From Tolypothrix brevis GSE-NOS-MK-07-07A (lineage in GTDB: Bacteria > Cyanobacteriota > Cyanobacteriia > Cyanobacteriales > Nostocaceae), in the NCBI GenBank assembly GCA_019358985.1, contig JAHHIJ010000035.1, positions 1 through 64,000 on the forward strand: 64,000 bases of DNA, read 5' to 3'. A model generated the notes under the pieces. That model saw nothing but the letters and a program-made list of their open reading frames with translations. It had not been told where the DNA came from and searched no databases. Positions within the stretch are counted from its first letter, which is position 1; the number at the start of each line of letters is the position of its first letter. Positions 27,155 to 38,145 of the stretch are shown one piece after another. The translations under genes were made by a program, and so were the position numbers.

Positions 27155-29543
27155 ATGAATAATAAAGCGGGTGTCCAAACGATTTTGCTGTTGGCAGCTA
27201 ATCCTAGAGATACTTCTAAACTGCAACTTGATGTAGAAGTGCGGGAAATTGATGAGGGATTGCAACGAGCGAATAAGCGGGAACAGTTTAAATTAGAACA
27301 AAAGTGGGCAGTGCGATCGCGTGATTTTTATCGCGCTATTCTCGACACTCGTCCTCAGATTGTTCACTTTTGCGGACACGGGACGGCTGAGGATGGCATT
27401 ATCCTGGAAAATGAGATGAAGCAGACGGTGTATGTACAAGCTGATGCGCTGGCAAGTATGTTTAAGCTGTTTGCGAAAAAGGGTGTGGAGTGTGTTGTTC
27501 TTAACGCTTGTTATTCAGAAGTGCAAGCAAAGGCTATTAGCCAACATGTCAAATATGTCATTGGCATGAATAAATCTGTGGGTGGCAGCTGTTGCCTTTG
27601 CTGTGGCATTTTACGATGCTTTAGGTGCTGGGGAAGATGTGGAGTTTGCCTATGAATTAGGCTGCTCTCAAATGATAGGTTTTTTGGAGCAGCAAACTCC
27701 GGTTTTGAAGAAAAATGAATTAACTGATGTCTCAACTGATGTCTCGACTGATGTCTCAACTACTTTTGAAACAGATGTTATTCCACCCAACCCTTACCAG
27801 GGATTGTCTGCTTTTGAGGAAGAGGATGCAGCTTTCTTTTTTGGACGGGAAACTTTTGTTAATGAGTTAGTTCAAACAACTCGCAAACAGGCTTTGGTAG
27901 GAGTGATTGGTCCGAGTGGTAGTGGTAAATCTTCTATCGTGTTTGCCGGACTGATTCCCAAGTTGCGAAGTCAGGGAAACTGGCTGATTTTATCTTTCCG
28001 TCCTGGTAATCAACCATTTTATCAGATCGCTTGTGCATTGGTGCGTTTATTAGAGCCAGAAGTTGGTGAAACTCAACAACTACGCGAAGCAGCGGGACTT
28101 GCAGGTGATATGCAGTCGGGTAGAATTACTTTGCAGCAAGTAGCGTCTCGCATCCAAGAACGCAACGGTGGGAAACGTCTGTTGTTGATTGCAGATCAAT
28201 TTGAAGAACTTTATACGCTTTGCCAGAAGGAAGAACAAGAAGGCTTTGCGGATGCAATCCTTGGTGGTATCTCTCCCGAAAATCTGACACTGATTTTCAC
28301 CTTACGAGCCGATTTTTACGGTTATGTGCTTTCCTACCGTCCGTTTCGGGATGCGTTGCAGGAGTTTACACCTCAGTTGTTGAGTTCGATGAAACGGGAG
28401 GAATTGAAAGCAGCGATCGCACTGCCGGCACAAAAGTTAGAGGTGCAATTAGAAGGGCAACTGACGCAACGAATTTTGGATGATGTCGGACAAGAACCGG
28501 GTAACTTGCCTTTGTTGGAATTTGCTTTAACTCGACTGTGGGAAAAGCAAGAAAATCGGGTGTTAACTCACCAAGCATACGATGAAATTGGGGGAGTTAA
28601 GAAGGCGATCGCTAATCATGCAGAACAGGTTTATCAACAACTTAGTGGAACACAGCAAAACCAGGCACAGCGCATTTTTGTGCAATTAGTGCGTCCTGGG
28701 GAGGGAACGGAGGATACTCGACGCATAGCGACTCGTGCGGAAGTTGGAGAAGATAGTTGGGGCTTGGTGAGTTATTTAGCGGGGTATCAAGCGCGGTTGG
28801 TTGTGACAGGACGCCGGGAAGACCTCACCTTGCCCAATCCGGCACCCCTCTCCTTAACAAGGAGAGGGGATGGGGGTGAGGTTTCTTTTGCAGAAGATAC
28901 GGTAGAGGTGGTGCATGAAGCGCTGATTCGGGAATGGGGAACTTTGCGAGAGTGGATGAATGCTAGCCGTCAGTTTCGCACTTGGCAAGAGCGCTTAAAG
29001 GTGGCATTACGAGAGTGGAAAAATGACAACCATGATTCTGGGGCTTTGTTGCGTGGTGTGCCGTTGACTGTGGCATCCGATTGGTTGCACAAACGTGCTG
29101 CGGAAATGACGCAGGAGGAGCAAGATTTTATTCAAGTTAGCGGACAACAACGGGATAGAGAGAAGCAGCAAGAGAAACGCCGGCGGCAACAAACTATTTT
29201 TGTCTTGACTGGTGGTTTTGTCGGTACTTTGATATTAGCTGGCTTTGGCTTTTGGCAATTGCAGCAAGCTGAAGAAAATCAGCTTGGTCAAATTGAGGCT
29301 CTGGCTAATTATTCCACTGAACTTAGGAATCGAGGGCAATACTTTGATGCCCTCATTGAAGCTTTACGAGCTGCAAAACCATTACACTCAAAAAACAATC
29401 CTTCGATGCAGGTGGTCTTACAGGTAAGCGAGTCAGAACAGAATAAAGTTCAGCAAAAGTATGGGTTGAAAGATAGCCGTCAATTTCCGAGACTTGCACC
29501 CGTTGTAACCACGGTAGACAAACACCATGCCGAGGATGGCTAG
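27155..29543 (+). pseudogene. CHAT protease - nSTAND NTPase, frame-shifted and truncated
   Basis: The start is the ATG at 27155. The first frame gives a CHAT domain with its catalytic pair (His in HFCGHG, Cys in VLNACYS). Near 27575-27590 the frame breaks: after MNKSV the protein continues in another frame as AAVAFAVAFYDALGAGEDVE, so a few bases (about 5, or 2 modulo 3) are missing. The second frame carries an nSTAND1-type NTPase: Walker A GPSGSGKSS near 27.91 kb, ADQFEELYTL, VVHEALIREW, and one membrane helix (TIFVLTGGFVGTLILAGFGF). Family members continue into WD40 repeats; here the frame ends at 29543, antisense to a PIN gene, without them. Proteins of this build are NLR-like and may serve in defence; this copy is probably inactive. 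Confidence 0.8.
28822..28882. repeat. Palindromic repeat inserted in frame in the nSTAND gene
   Basis: Outer arms acctcacc (28822-28829) / ggtgaggt (28875-28882) and an inner 11-bp-arm hairpin cccctctcctt-aac-aaggagagggg (28845-28869). The reading frame passes through, coding DLTLPNPAPLSLTRRGDGGE, a low-complexity patch just before the conserved VEVVHEALIREW block. A similar cccctcttt..gggagggg hairpin stands after metH (about 42801-42830). Confidence 0.85.
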
Positions 29544-29589
29544 ATTCAAAAGCTGCTACCAATACTGAAGTATCAAATAGGACTTTCAT
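29410..29589 (-). pseudogene. PIN-domain (VapC-like) toxin, 3' half lost
   Basis: From the ATG at 29589 the first 60 residues are a PIN domain: MKVLFDTSVLVAAF with the first catalytic Asp, then LSTHTFAELYSVLTRLPVRPP with the conserved Glu. After RPP the homology stops; the frame runs on for 18 unrelated residues antisense to the nSTAND gene. A full PIN toxin has about 130-140 residues and two further acidic residues that are missing here. It overlaps the antitoxin gene by 17 nt. It should be inactive as a nuclease. Confidence 0.75.
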
Positions 29590-29827
29590 AATCTGCAATT
29601 AAGCCATTGATTCGTTCTTCCCGCATTTGCTCAACAGACGTTTCCAGATTGCCAATTGGAGTAGATTGAACTACTAAAGTCGTCCCAACTCGATATACCA
29701 AAGGTTCAGCATTCAGTAAATTTTCAATCGCAGCTTTCAAAAATGCTTCGGCTGTCATACCCTGCGCTGCTGCTTGAGCTAGCAAACGCGCTTCAATTTC
29801 TGGAGTTAATTCAAGCGTAATTGCCAT
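29573..29827 (-). CDS. Antitoxin partner of the broken PIN toxin
   Basis: 84 aa from the ATG at 29827 (MAITLELTPEIEARLLAQAAAQGMTAEAFL). The N-terminal half resembles the ribbon-helix-helix type of small cyanobacterial antitoxins that precede PIN genes; the C-terminal tail (ETSVEQMREERINGLIADYE) would wrap the toxin. It overlaps the PIN start by 17 nt. It is intact although its partner is truncated, so it may be an orphan or cross-neutralise another toxin. Confidence 0.65.
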   Translation of the reverse strand: MAITLELTPEIEARLLAQAAAQGMTAEAFLKAAIENLLNAEPLVYRVGTTLVVQSTPIGNLETSVEQMREERINGLIADYESPI

Positions 29828-31438
<1,611 letters not shown>

Positions 31439-31483
31439 AGGTAAAATATAGATATTAACTTTTGCCTTTTGTTTTTAACTTTT

Positions 31484-31511
31484 GTAGAGACGCGACATGT
31501 CGCGTCTTTAC
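31484..31511 (+). terminator. Palindrome behind eno
   Basis: A gtagagacg / cgtctttac palindrome with core cgacatgtcg. It sits between the convergent eno and Uma2 genes and can form a long hairpin on either strand. It is a member of the dispersed palindrome family; use as a terminator is inference. Confidence 0.5.
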
Positions 31512-31578
31512 GGACAAAAAATTGTTCGGGAATTATTGACGCGAACTTACAACTTAAAAAAGTTATGAAAGTTAGGCG

Positions 31579-32172
31579 TTAGTTTATACGTCGAATAACA
31601 CGCTCAAACTCTTGAACAGCATCGTACTGGTCAGGCATTGCAATATATTGTAATAACAAATTTGGGTCTAAATCTGGGAAAAATCCACTACGGTTTACTT
31701 CTTCATATTCTCCTTGTTCAGTAAGACGAAATATTTTAATTTCATTCTTTTTCCAAAACCAAACTTCAGGCACTTTTTTAGGCTTATAAAGTTCCTTTCT
31801 ATTAATGGTTCCACTGGTGACAATAATTTCAATAACAATGTCTGGAGTTTCTTTATCAGTACCGATGCAATAAGACTCATCAGGTGTGCCAGAAGCATAT
31901 CCAGGTTCTTCCAGAGTGAAACCGCCACGTTTGTAAAATCGAATGCCTTTTACCCTCATATAAGCTTCTACTAACAAGCCAAGGGTGCTTTTCACTTTTT
32001 CATGTTTATCTCCAATCGGCGACATAATTTCTAAAATTCCTGAGAAATAAGACAGTCGGACATTATGGTTATCCTTTAGCTGTGCTTCAATACCTTTGAA
32101 TTGCTCCCAAGAAACATCAGGTAGAGTTACCAGTTTTTCTTGTGTGGGTTGTTCTATAAGTGGGATACTCAT
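31579..32172 (-). CDS. Uma2 family protein (DUF820, PD-(D/E)XK fold)
   Basis: A 197-aa member of the large cyanobacterial Uma2 group. Visible motifs: VSWEQFKGIEAQL, RLSYFSGILEIMSP with the conserved Glu, ETPDIVIEIIVTSG (core Asp and Glu) and PKKVPEVWFWKKNEIKIF with the Lys. The fold is that of a restriction-like nuclease, but no biological target is established. These genes occur in many copies per genome; a second one is at 44433. It lies 104 nt after the aspartyl protease gene on the same strand. Confidence 0.85.
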   Translation of the reverse strand: MSIPLIEQPTQEKLVTLPDVSWEQFKGIEAQLKDNHNVRLSYFSGILEIMSPIGDKHEKVKSTLGLLVEAYMRVKGIRFYKRGGFTLEEPGYASGTPDESYCIGTDKETPDIVIEIIVTSGTINRKELYKPKKVPEVWFWKKNEIKIFRLTEQGEYEEVNRSGFFPDLDPNLLLQYIAMPDQYDAVQEFERVIRRIN

Positions 32173-32276
32173 ATCGCTACTTCCTTAAAAAACTAAAGTA
32201 CTGCTCAATTTTCGGTCGAACATCACACATAAAACTGTACTATGTGCGTATGAATAATAATTGCTATATTTAATAA

Positions 32277-32696
32277 TCATAAAATTGAATGGTAAGTATC
32301 TTTACCAGTCTCAGGCAGCAAGATTAATCGCTGATTAATTACATCAGGTTGCAATCCTAATTCTTCAAGTGGAATTACACCCAAAAGTATATCCTCTCCA
32401 CCAGGTAATTCAGTACAGGTGAATTCACCTTTTCTTCCTTCTACTATTAGACTTACGCGCTTAAAAAGACGTGTTTTACAGATACCCGCTGCTGTTTTAA
32501 CATCTATTTCTCCGGCAAGCGGTAAGCCTAACTGAGCAATAATATTTGCTGGTAGACAAAGACGGGTTGCGCCTGTATCAACTAAAACATTATCTAGAGT
32601 AATAGAGCGAATTTGTTCTTTAGGAGTAAAACCCCGTTCTGCTAATATTTCATCGACTAGATTACTTACTGTAATTGTTGTAGTGATAATTCCCAT
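32277..32696 (-). CDS. Small retropepsin-like aspartyl protease (clan AA)
   Basis: About 139 aa from MGIITTTITVSN at 32696. Earlier in-frame ATGs at 32717 and 32741 exist; the last lies in a repeat element, and none has a clear ribosome-binding site. The motif VLVDTGATRLCLP is the DTGA active site of single-domain aspartyl proteases, and GEDILLGVIPLEELGL matches the ILLG hydrophobic motif near the C-terminus. Such proteins are active as dimers; substrates in cyanobacteria are unknown. Confidence 0.75.
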   Translation of the reverse strand: MGIITTTITVSNLVDEILAERGFTPKEQIRSITLDNVLVDTGATRLCLPANIIAQLGLPLAGEIDVKTAAGICKTRLFKRVSLIVEGRKGEFTCTELPGGEDILLGVIPLEELGLQPDVINQRLILLPETGKDTYHSIL

Positions 32697-32734
32697 CTTG
32701 TTATTAGATTTAGTCATAATAATGAATTCATAAA

Positions 32735-32821
32735 TAGACATAGGCGTAGAGAAAATGTAGAGACGTAGCAGTGCTACGTCTCTACAAAGATTTCGGGTAA
32801 TGCACAGTTAATCTTCACGCC
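32735..32821. mobile_element. MITE copy, reverse orientation
   Basis: Begins tagacataggcg, has the palindrome gtagagacg-tagcagtgcta-cgtctctac, then tcgggtaatgcacagttaat and cttcacgc, the reverse of the gtgaa..taattatgcgt arm in other copies. It lies between argC and the aspartyl protease gene, and its left end contains the furthest possible ATG of the latter. Confidence 0.65.
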
Positions 32822-32841
32822 CAAAATCCCATCAATGAAGA

Positions 32842-33900
32842 CTAAGGATAAAATCCTAACTTGGGCAATCCTAAGGTTTCGTCCCAACCCATCATAATGT
32901 TCATACATTGGATAGCTTGACCCGCCTGACCTTTAATTAAGTTATCGATTGCTGACATAACAATGACACGACCGGTGCGCGGGTCAACTTCTAAACCGAC
33001 ATAACACATATTACTACCGCAAGCCCATTTCGTTTGCGGATATTCGCCACTTTCGCAAATTCTCACCCAAGGAGAGTTACGATAAAAGGCTCTAAAAATA
33101 GTAATTAAGTCGTCTCGCACTAAGCCAGGATCGCGGAGGGTAGCGTATACGGTTGCTAAAATACCCCGCACCATTGGGATAAGGTGGGGTGTAAATTGAA
33201 TCATAACTTCATGCCCCGCCAAATCACTGCAAATCTGCTCAATTTCCGGGGTGTGGCGGTGACGAGTGACACCATATGCTCCTAGAGAGTTGTCTGCTTC
33301 GGCTAGCAATAAGTTGATTTTCCCTTGCCGTCCGCCGCCGGAGGTGCCAGACTTAGCATCGACTATGGCGGTTTCTGGGACGATTAAACCTTGTTTCAAA
33401 AGTGGCGAAAGTGCGAGGAGGCTGGCGGTAGGATAGCAGCCGGGACAGCCAATTAACTGCGCGTCGGCAATGCGATCGCGGTACAATTCTGGTAAGCCAT
33501 AAACTGCTGTAGCCGCTATGGCTTTATCGTTTCTCTGTTTGCCATACCAAGTTGTGTAAGTTGTCAAGTCACTAAACCGATAATCTGCACTGAGATCGAG
33601 TACTAAACATCCTTTTTCCAACAGTTTTGGAGTCATTTCGCAAGCCAGACCATTTGGAAGAGAGAGAAACACCACTTCAGTGCGTTCGGCGATTTTTTCT
33701 GGATCTACCTCCTCAACTGGTAGATTTACTACATGAGCCAAATGGGGGTAAAGTTCGCCAAAGGGTTTGCCAGCGCTACTTTCACCACCTAAATAAACAA
33801 CTTCGACCTCTGGATGATCCATTAGTAGTCGAACTAACTGTACTCCGCCGTAGCCTGACGCGCCAACAATGCCAACGGGTACGCGTCTTAAATTGCCCAT
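32842..33900 (-). CDS. argC: N-acetyl-gamma-glutamyl-phosphate reductase
   Basis: A 352-aa enzyme of arginine synthesis that reduces N-acetylglutamyl phosphate to the semialdehyde with NADPH. The N-terminal [17 protein letters not shown] is the NADP-binding loop, and [15 protein letters not shown] holds the catalytic cysteine. GTSGGGRQ and [12 protein letters not shown] are also conserved. Length and start are typical. It is divergent from ribBA with a 284-bp spacer. Confidence 0.96.
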   Translation of the reverse strand: MGNLRRVPVGIVGASGYGGVQLVRLLMDHPEVEVVYLGGESSAGKPFGELYPHLAHVVNLPVEEVDPEKIAERTEVVFLSLPNGLACEMTPKLLEKGCLVLDLSADYRFSDLTTYTTWYGKQRNDKAIAATAVYGLPELYRDRIADAQLIGCPGCYPTASLLALSPLLKQGLIVPETAIVDAKSGTSGGGRQGKINLLLAEADNSLGAYGVTRHRHTPEIEQICSDLAGHEVMIQFTPHLIPMVRGILATVYATLRDPGLVRDDLITIFRAFYRNSPWVRICESGEYPQTKWACGSNMCYVGLEVDPRTGRVIVMSAIDNLIKGQAGQAIQCMNIMMGWDETLGLPKLGFYP

Positions 33901-34013
33901 GATATGAAATCCTTATCCGATAAATGATTAAATTCGTTATTGGCTATCAACTATCATCAACTAAATGCGCCCATTCGCGTTATGTTACTTATGCGATCGC
34001 TCTTTTGAAAAAT

Positions 34014-34114
34014 GGAGTGGGGGAGTGGGAGACAAGGGGGACAAGGGAGACAAGGGGACAAGGAGGCAGGGGGAGTTTGTCTCCCTCATCTCCCCATCTC
34101 CCCATCTCCCCTTT
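34014..34114. repeat. Purine-rich then pyrimidine-rich tract upstream of ribBA
   Basis: Repeated gggag/gacaagg units (34014-34078) are followed at once by repeats of ctccccat (34080-34114). The halves are roughly complementary and could form a hairpin or an unusual helix. It occupies the spacer between argC and ribBA, close to where the ribBA promoter should be. Confidence 0.75.
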
Positions 34115-34184
34115 AAAGGTTGTACAATCGAAAAGTAGGTTTTGTTAAAAAAATTTACATTTATTTGGTCGTTGGAAATACTCT

Positions 34185-35864
34185 GTGTTGCAGTCTCAGA
34201 CCACATCCCCAGCTTTTGAATTTGATTTGATTGATGCCGCTTTAGCAGACCTAAAAGCCGGTCGCTCGGTGGTGGTAGTAGATGATGAAAATCGAGAAAA
34301 TGAAGGCGATTTGATTTGCGCTGCTCAGTTTGCTACCCCGGATATGATTAATTTTATGGCGGTAGAAGCGCGAGGGCTGATTTGTTTGGCGATGACAGGC
34401 GATCGCCTTGATGAACTTGATTTACCATTAATGGTAAGCAATATTACAGACACTAACCAAACTGCCTTCACTGTCAGCATTGATGCTGGTCCTCATTTAG
34501 GTGTCAGTACTGGCATTTCCGCCGAAGACCGCGCCCGAACTATTCAAGTGACGCTAAATCCAAGTACACAGCCTTCAGAATTGCGTCGCCCCGGTCATAT
34601 TTTCCCGATTCGCGCTAAGGAAGGTGGTGTACTAAAACGCGCCGGACATACGGAAGCTGCGGTTGATTTATCTCGATTATCTGGGCTATATCCAGCTGGG
34701 GTAATTTGTGAAATTCAAAACCCTGATGGCTCGATGGCGCGATTACCTCAGCTATTTGAGTATGCTAAACATCATAATCTGAAAATTATTAGCATTGCCG
34801 ATTTAATCAGTTATCGTCTCAAATACGATCGCTTGGTTTATCGCGAAATCGTGACAAAATTACCGAGCCAATTCGGGCTATTTGAAATTTACGGCTACCG
34901 ACATAGTGTAGATAATACTGAACATGTAGCGATCGTCAAAGGCGACCCAGCTACCTTTAAAGATGAGTCTGTGATGGTGCGAATGCATTCAGAATGCTTG
35001 ACAGGTGACGCTTTAGGTTCTCTGCGCTGTGATTGTCAACTGCAACTGCAAGCCGCTCTGAAAATGATTGAGCAGGCGGGTCAAGGTGTTGTAGTATACC
35101 TGCGACAAGAAGGACGGGGCATCGGCTTGATTAATAAGTTGAAGGCTTACAGCTTGCAGGATATGGGACTGGATACGGTCGAGGCAAACGAGCGTTTGGG
35201 ATTTCCCGCCGATTTGCGAGACTATGGGATGGGAGCGCAAATTTTGATGGATTTGGGCATCCACAAGATTCGCCTAATTACCAATAATCCGAGGAAAATT
35301 GCTGGAGTTAAGGGTTACGGGTTGGAAGTAGTCGATCGCGTACCACTGTTGATTGAGGCAACCGATTACAATTCTTATTATCTGGCAACAAAGGCGAAAA
35401 AGCTGGATCACATGTTGTTGCAGACGTATTTGGTAACGGTAGCAATTCATTGGCAAGATGACCCAGAAGCTGTAACCGAACGTTATGAACGTTTAGAAAA
35501 ACTGCGTCATTTAGCGAAAAGCCATGATTTATTGTTGCAAGAAGAAGCGCGTCCGTTAGCGATCGCTTTATTTGACAAACCCTCTTTAACTGTACATTTG
35601 GGTTTGGATCAAGCGCAACTAGCTGCACCTGATTGGTATCAGCAAAACAGTCATCCTTATGTCCAGGCGATCGGTCAAATATTTGACAATTTAGCCACTT
35701 TGCCTTATATAGAGAAGTTTGAATTTCTGATTTCTCCAGGGATTGATCCTTTGAGTCATTTGCAAGTGCAATGCGTGAGGCAAACCTTTCCTCCTGGAAC
35801 TTTACCTTCATCGATTTGTTGCGAACAACTCAAGACGCAAACAATTTATAGTTTTGGGAAGTAG
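34185..35864 (+). CDS. ribBA: Bifunctional DHBP synthase / GTP cyclohydrolase II
   Basis: A 559-aa protein with a GTG start. Residues about 10-210 form the RibB domain: [16 protein letters not shown] and [12 protein letters not shown], making 3,4-dihydroxy-2-butanone 4-phosphate. Residues about 215-425 form Rib[20 protein letters not shown] holds the zinc cysteines, QEGRGIGL the catalytic loop. Together they start riboflavin synthesis. The last 115 or so residues are an extension typical of cyanobacterial and plant enzymes. I see no FMN-riboswitch-like fold upstream. Confidence 0.95.
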   Translation: MLQSQTTSPAFEFDLIDAALADLKAGRSVVVVDDENRENEGDLICAAQFATPDMINFMAVEARGLICLAMTGDRLDELDLPLMVSNITDTNQTAFTVSIDAGPHLGVSTGISAEDRARTIQVTLNPSTQPSELRRPGHIFPIRAKEGGVLKRAGHTEAAVDLSRLSGLYPAGVICEIQNPDGSMARLPQLFEYAKHHNLKIISIADLISYRLKYDRLVYREIVTKLPSQFGLFEIYGYRHSVDNTEHVAIVKGDPATFKDESVMVRMHSECLTGDALGSLRCDCQLQLQAALKMIEQAGQGVVVYLRQEGRGIGLINKLKAYSLQDMGLDTVEANERLGFPADLRDYGMGAQILMDLGIHKIRLITNNPRKIAGVKGYGLEVVDRVPLLIEATDYNSYYLATKAKKLDHMLLQTYLVTVAIHWQDDPEAVTERYERLEKLRHLAKSHDLLLQEEARPLAIALFDKPSLTVHLGLDQAQLAAPDWYQQNSHPYVQAIGQIFDNLATLPYIEKFEFLISPGIDPLSHLQVQCVRQTFPPGTLPSSICCEQLKTQTIYSFGK

Positions 35865-36102
35865 AGGCAAAGCTTTGCTTGACTTTCAAAGCATTTATAG
35901 ATTTATATAGTTTTACCCTAAGAAAGTAAAACTATTAATTTTCTTATGCCTGTATGCTTGAATTAGCCCATAAGTACAATTTAAGTGTCAGACTAACGCA
36001 GCGCAAATCAGCTATTTAGTCCGTGGACACTTCGTCGTGTAATTTTTACGATGTCAAAACATTTTGTGGGTTATATGCAGATAATCAACTAAGATTATAG
36101 TC

Positions 36103-37407
36103 ATGCTTATCGAGTTCAGCGTAGAAAATTATCGTTCAATACAGGAACAGCAAACTTTCAGTATGGTGGCATCTGAAAATGATACCATGCTAGATAGCAA
36201 CACTTTTCCTATGCCGAGTTCTAAGAATCTGCGCTTACTGACAAGTGCTGTAATTTATGGTCCTAATGCCTCAGGCAAAAGCAATTTGTTGCGGGCAATG
36301 CAAACGCTCAGGAGTCTTGTAGTCAACTCAGCTAGTAGGATGCAGATCGGTGATAAGTTTTCTATTGAACCATTTCGATTAAATACTGAATCAGAAAAAA
36401 AGCCTACGAACTTTGAAGTAATTTTTATTCATAAAGAGATCCGCTATGAATATGGACTTTCGTTAAACCGGGAACGGGTACATGAAGAATGGTTAACTGC
36501 CTACCCAAATGAAAAGCCACAAAACTGGTTTTCTCGCAGATATATTTCAGAGAATCTAGAACGACAACCAGATGAAGCATATGAATGGTTTTTTGGCAAA
36601 GGATTGAAGGGAGAAAAAGCACGTATCAAAAAATTTGTTCGTTCTAATTCTTTATTCTTGTCTCATGCAGCACAAAATAATCATCCTCAGTTAACAGAAA
36701 TATTTGAATGGTTTAAGGAAAAAATAAATATTCTTACCCCAAATTTTCGTGCCAGAGAATTTACACTTGGAATATGTGACGATGATAATACCTTTCGCGA
36801 GCAAGTTGTTAAATTACTTAACGAAGCAGATATTGGTATTTCAAATATAAAACTTGAGAGCAAATCTGTACCGGAAGGATTTAAATCTCTCATTAAACAA
36901 TTAATTAAACAGGAAATTGAAAAGCAAGAAATAGAAGAGTTCGTTGATATTGATGAACTTCAAACATTGGATGTCATAACTCTTCATAAAATGAATGACT
37001 CGGAGAACGAAATTGAATTTGACATGGCTGATGAATCTGATGGAACACAACGTTTGTTTGAACTTGCAGGACCTTGGCTATATGTATTACAGCATGGAGA
37101 AGTCTTGATTGTAGATGAACTAGGTAGAAGTTTACATCCAGTTCTATCAAAATCATTATTGAAAATGTTTAACGATCCAAAAATAAATAAAAACAACGCT
37201 CAGTTAATTTTTACAATTCATGATACTACGCTTTTAGACGCAGAAATGTTTCGGCAAGATCAAGTATGGTTTACAGAAAAAGATAGAAGTATGACCAAGT
37301 TATATTCATTACTAAATTTTCGACCTCTTCAAGATGAATCACTCCAAAAAGGTTATCTACTAGGTCGATATGGAGCCATTCCTTTTATCAGCGGGCTGAG
37401 TATCTGA
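36103..37407 (+). CDS. AAA family ATPase, RloA-like
   Basis: A 434-aa ABC/SMC-like ATPase. MLIEFSVENYRSI opens it, Walker A is YGPNASGKSNLLRAM near residue 51, DGTQRLFELAGP is the signature region near 312, VLIVDELGRSLHP is Walker B near 334, and FTIHDTTLLD gives the switch His. This is the AAA_15/AAA_21 arrangement of RloA, AbiLi and related proteins. The next gene starts 4 nt after its stop and encodes an RloB-like protein, the usual partner. The pair is a likely phage-defence or nucleic-acid-processing system; its activity is not shown here. Confidence 0.85.
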   Translation: MLIEFSVENYRSIQEQQTFSMVASENDTMLDSNTFPMPSSKNLRLLTSAVIYGPNASGKSNLLRAMQTLRSLVVNSASRMQIGDKFSIEPFRLNTESEKKPTNFEVIFIHKEIRYEYGLSLNRERVHEEWLTAYPNEKPQNWFSRRYISENLERQPDEAYEWFFGKGLKGEKARIKKFVRSNSLFLSHAAQNNHPQLTEIFEWFKEKINILTPNFRAREFTLGICDDDNTFREQVVKLLNEADIGISNIKLESKSVPEGFKSLIKQLIKQEIEKQEIEEFVDIDELQTLDVITLHKMNDSENEIEFDMADESDGTQRLFELAGPWLYVLQHGEVLIVDELGRSLHPVLSKSLLKMFNDPKINKNNAQLIFTIHDTTLLDAEMFRQDQVWFTEKDRSMTKLYSLLNFRPLQDESLQKGYLLGRYGAIPFISGLSI

Positions 37408-37410
37408 ATC

Positions 37411-38088
37411 ATGCCTAAGGAAGTTCCTCGTAAGTCGTTGAGAGGCAAATCCAGTAGTGAACTAGAGCGACGTGCGGGAAATAAAGAGCCGAGAAAATAT
37501 CTTTTAATTGTGGTTGAAGGTCAGGAAACAGAATACAACTATTTCTGCTCTATTAGAAGTGAACTGAGACTAAGGACAACTAAATTAGAAGTGGTTTCTA
37601 CTTCAGGTGGAGATCCCTTGGTTATTGTAAAGAAAGCTTATGATTTATTCCAAGAAAAAAAGCAGGAGAGCAAAAGGGGAGGTGAACCTGAATATGATGA
37701 AGTGTTTTGCGTATTTGATGAGGATAATAAACGAGAAAAATACAAAGAAGCACTTACCAAGGCAAAAGAATATAAATTTATATCTATAACATCGATTCCA
37801 TGTTTTGAATTTTGGTTTTTACTGCATTATTGCTACACTACCAGTTCCTTTGAAAGTTGTCATAATTTAATTAAGAGACTAGAAGCAGAACAGAAAAAAG
37901 AAGGTTTCATAAAATATGACAAAAGCGATACAAATTTATATGAAAAACTTAAACCAAAACTAAATGATGCGCTTACTCATGCCAAGCGTTTAGAAAACCA
38001 CCATGAAAACATTGATGGATGCACGAATCCATCAACAAAAGTACATATTCTAGTTGAAAAGCTGCAAAAACAAAAAGACTTTGAATGA
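37411..38088 (+). CDS. RloB-like protein, partner of the ATPase
   Basis: A 225-aa protein with the RloB features: a basic N-terminus, YLLIVVEGQETEYNYF near residue 29 (a Toprim-like EGxxxE motif), DEVFCVFDEDNKRE near residue 93 (a DxD-like acidic motif) and SIPCFEFWFLLHYCYTT near 125. The acidic motifs suggest a metal-dependent nuclease, by analogy with OLD-type Toprim proteins; that is inference. Three bases separate it from the ATPase gene, so the two are one operon. Homologues act in Abi-type (AbiL) systems. Confidence 0.82.
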   Translation: MPKEVPRKSLRGKSSSELERRAGNKEPRKYLLIVVEGQETEYNYFCSIRSELRLRTTKLEVVSTSGGDPLVIVKKAYDLFQEKKQESKRGGEPEYDEVFCVFDEDNKREKYKEALTKAKEYKFISITSIPCFEFWFLLHYCYTTSSFESCHNLIKRLEAEQKKEGFIKYDKSDTNLYEKLKPKLNDALTHAKRLENHHENIDGCTNPSTKVHILVEKLQKQKDFE

Positions 38089-38145
38089 GCGGTACATCAC
38101 TTAGCAGGTCTAAGTCTGTATTTTTAGTGCGATAATTTGTATATG

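Noticed and set aside
27582-27655. A separate nSTAND gene with its own GTG start
   Set aside because: The first residues (AAVAFAVAFYDALGAG) are the end of the CHAT domain, so this is the continuation of a frame-shifted gene.
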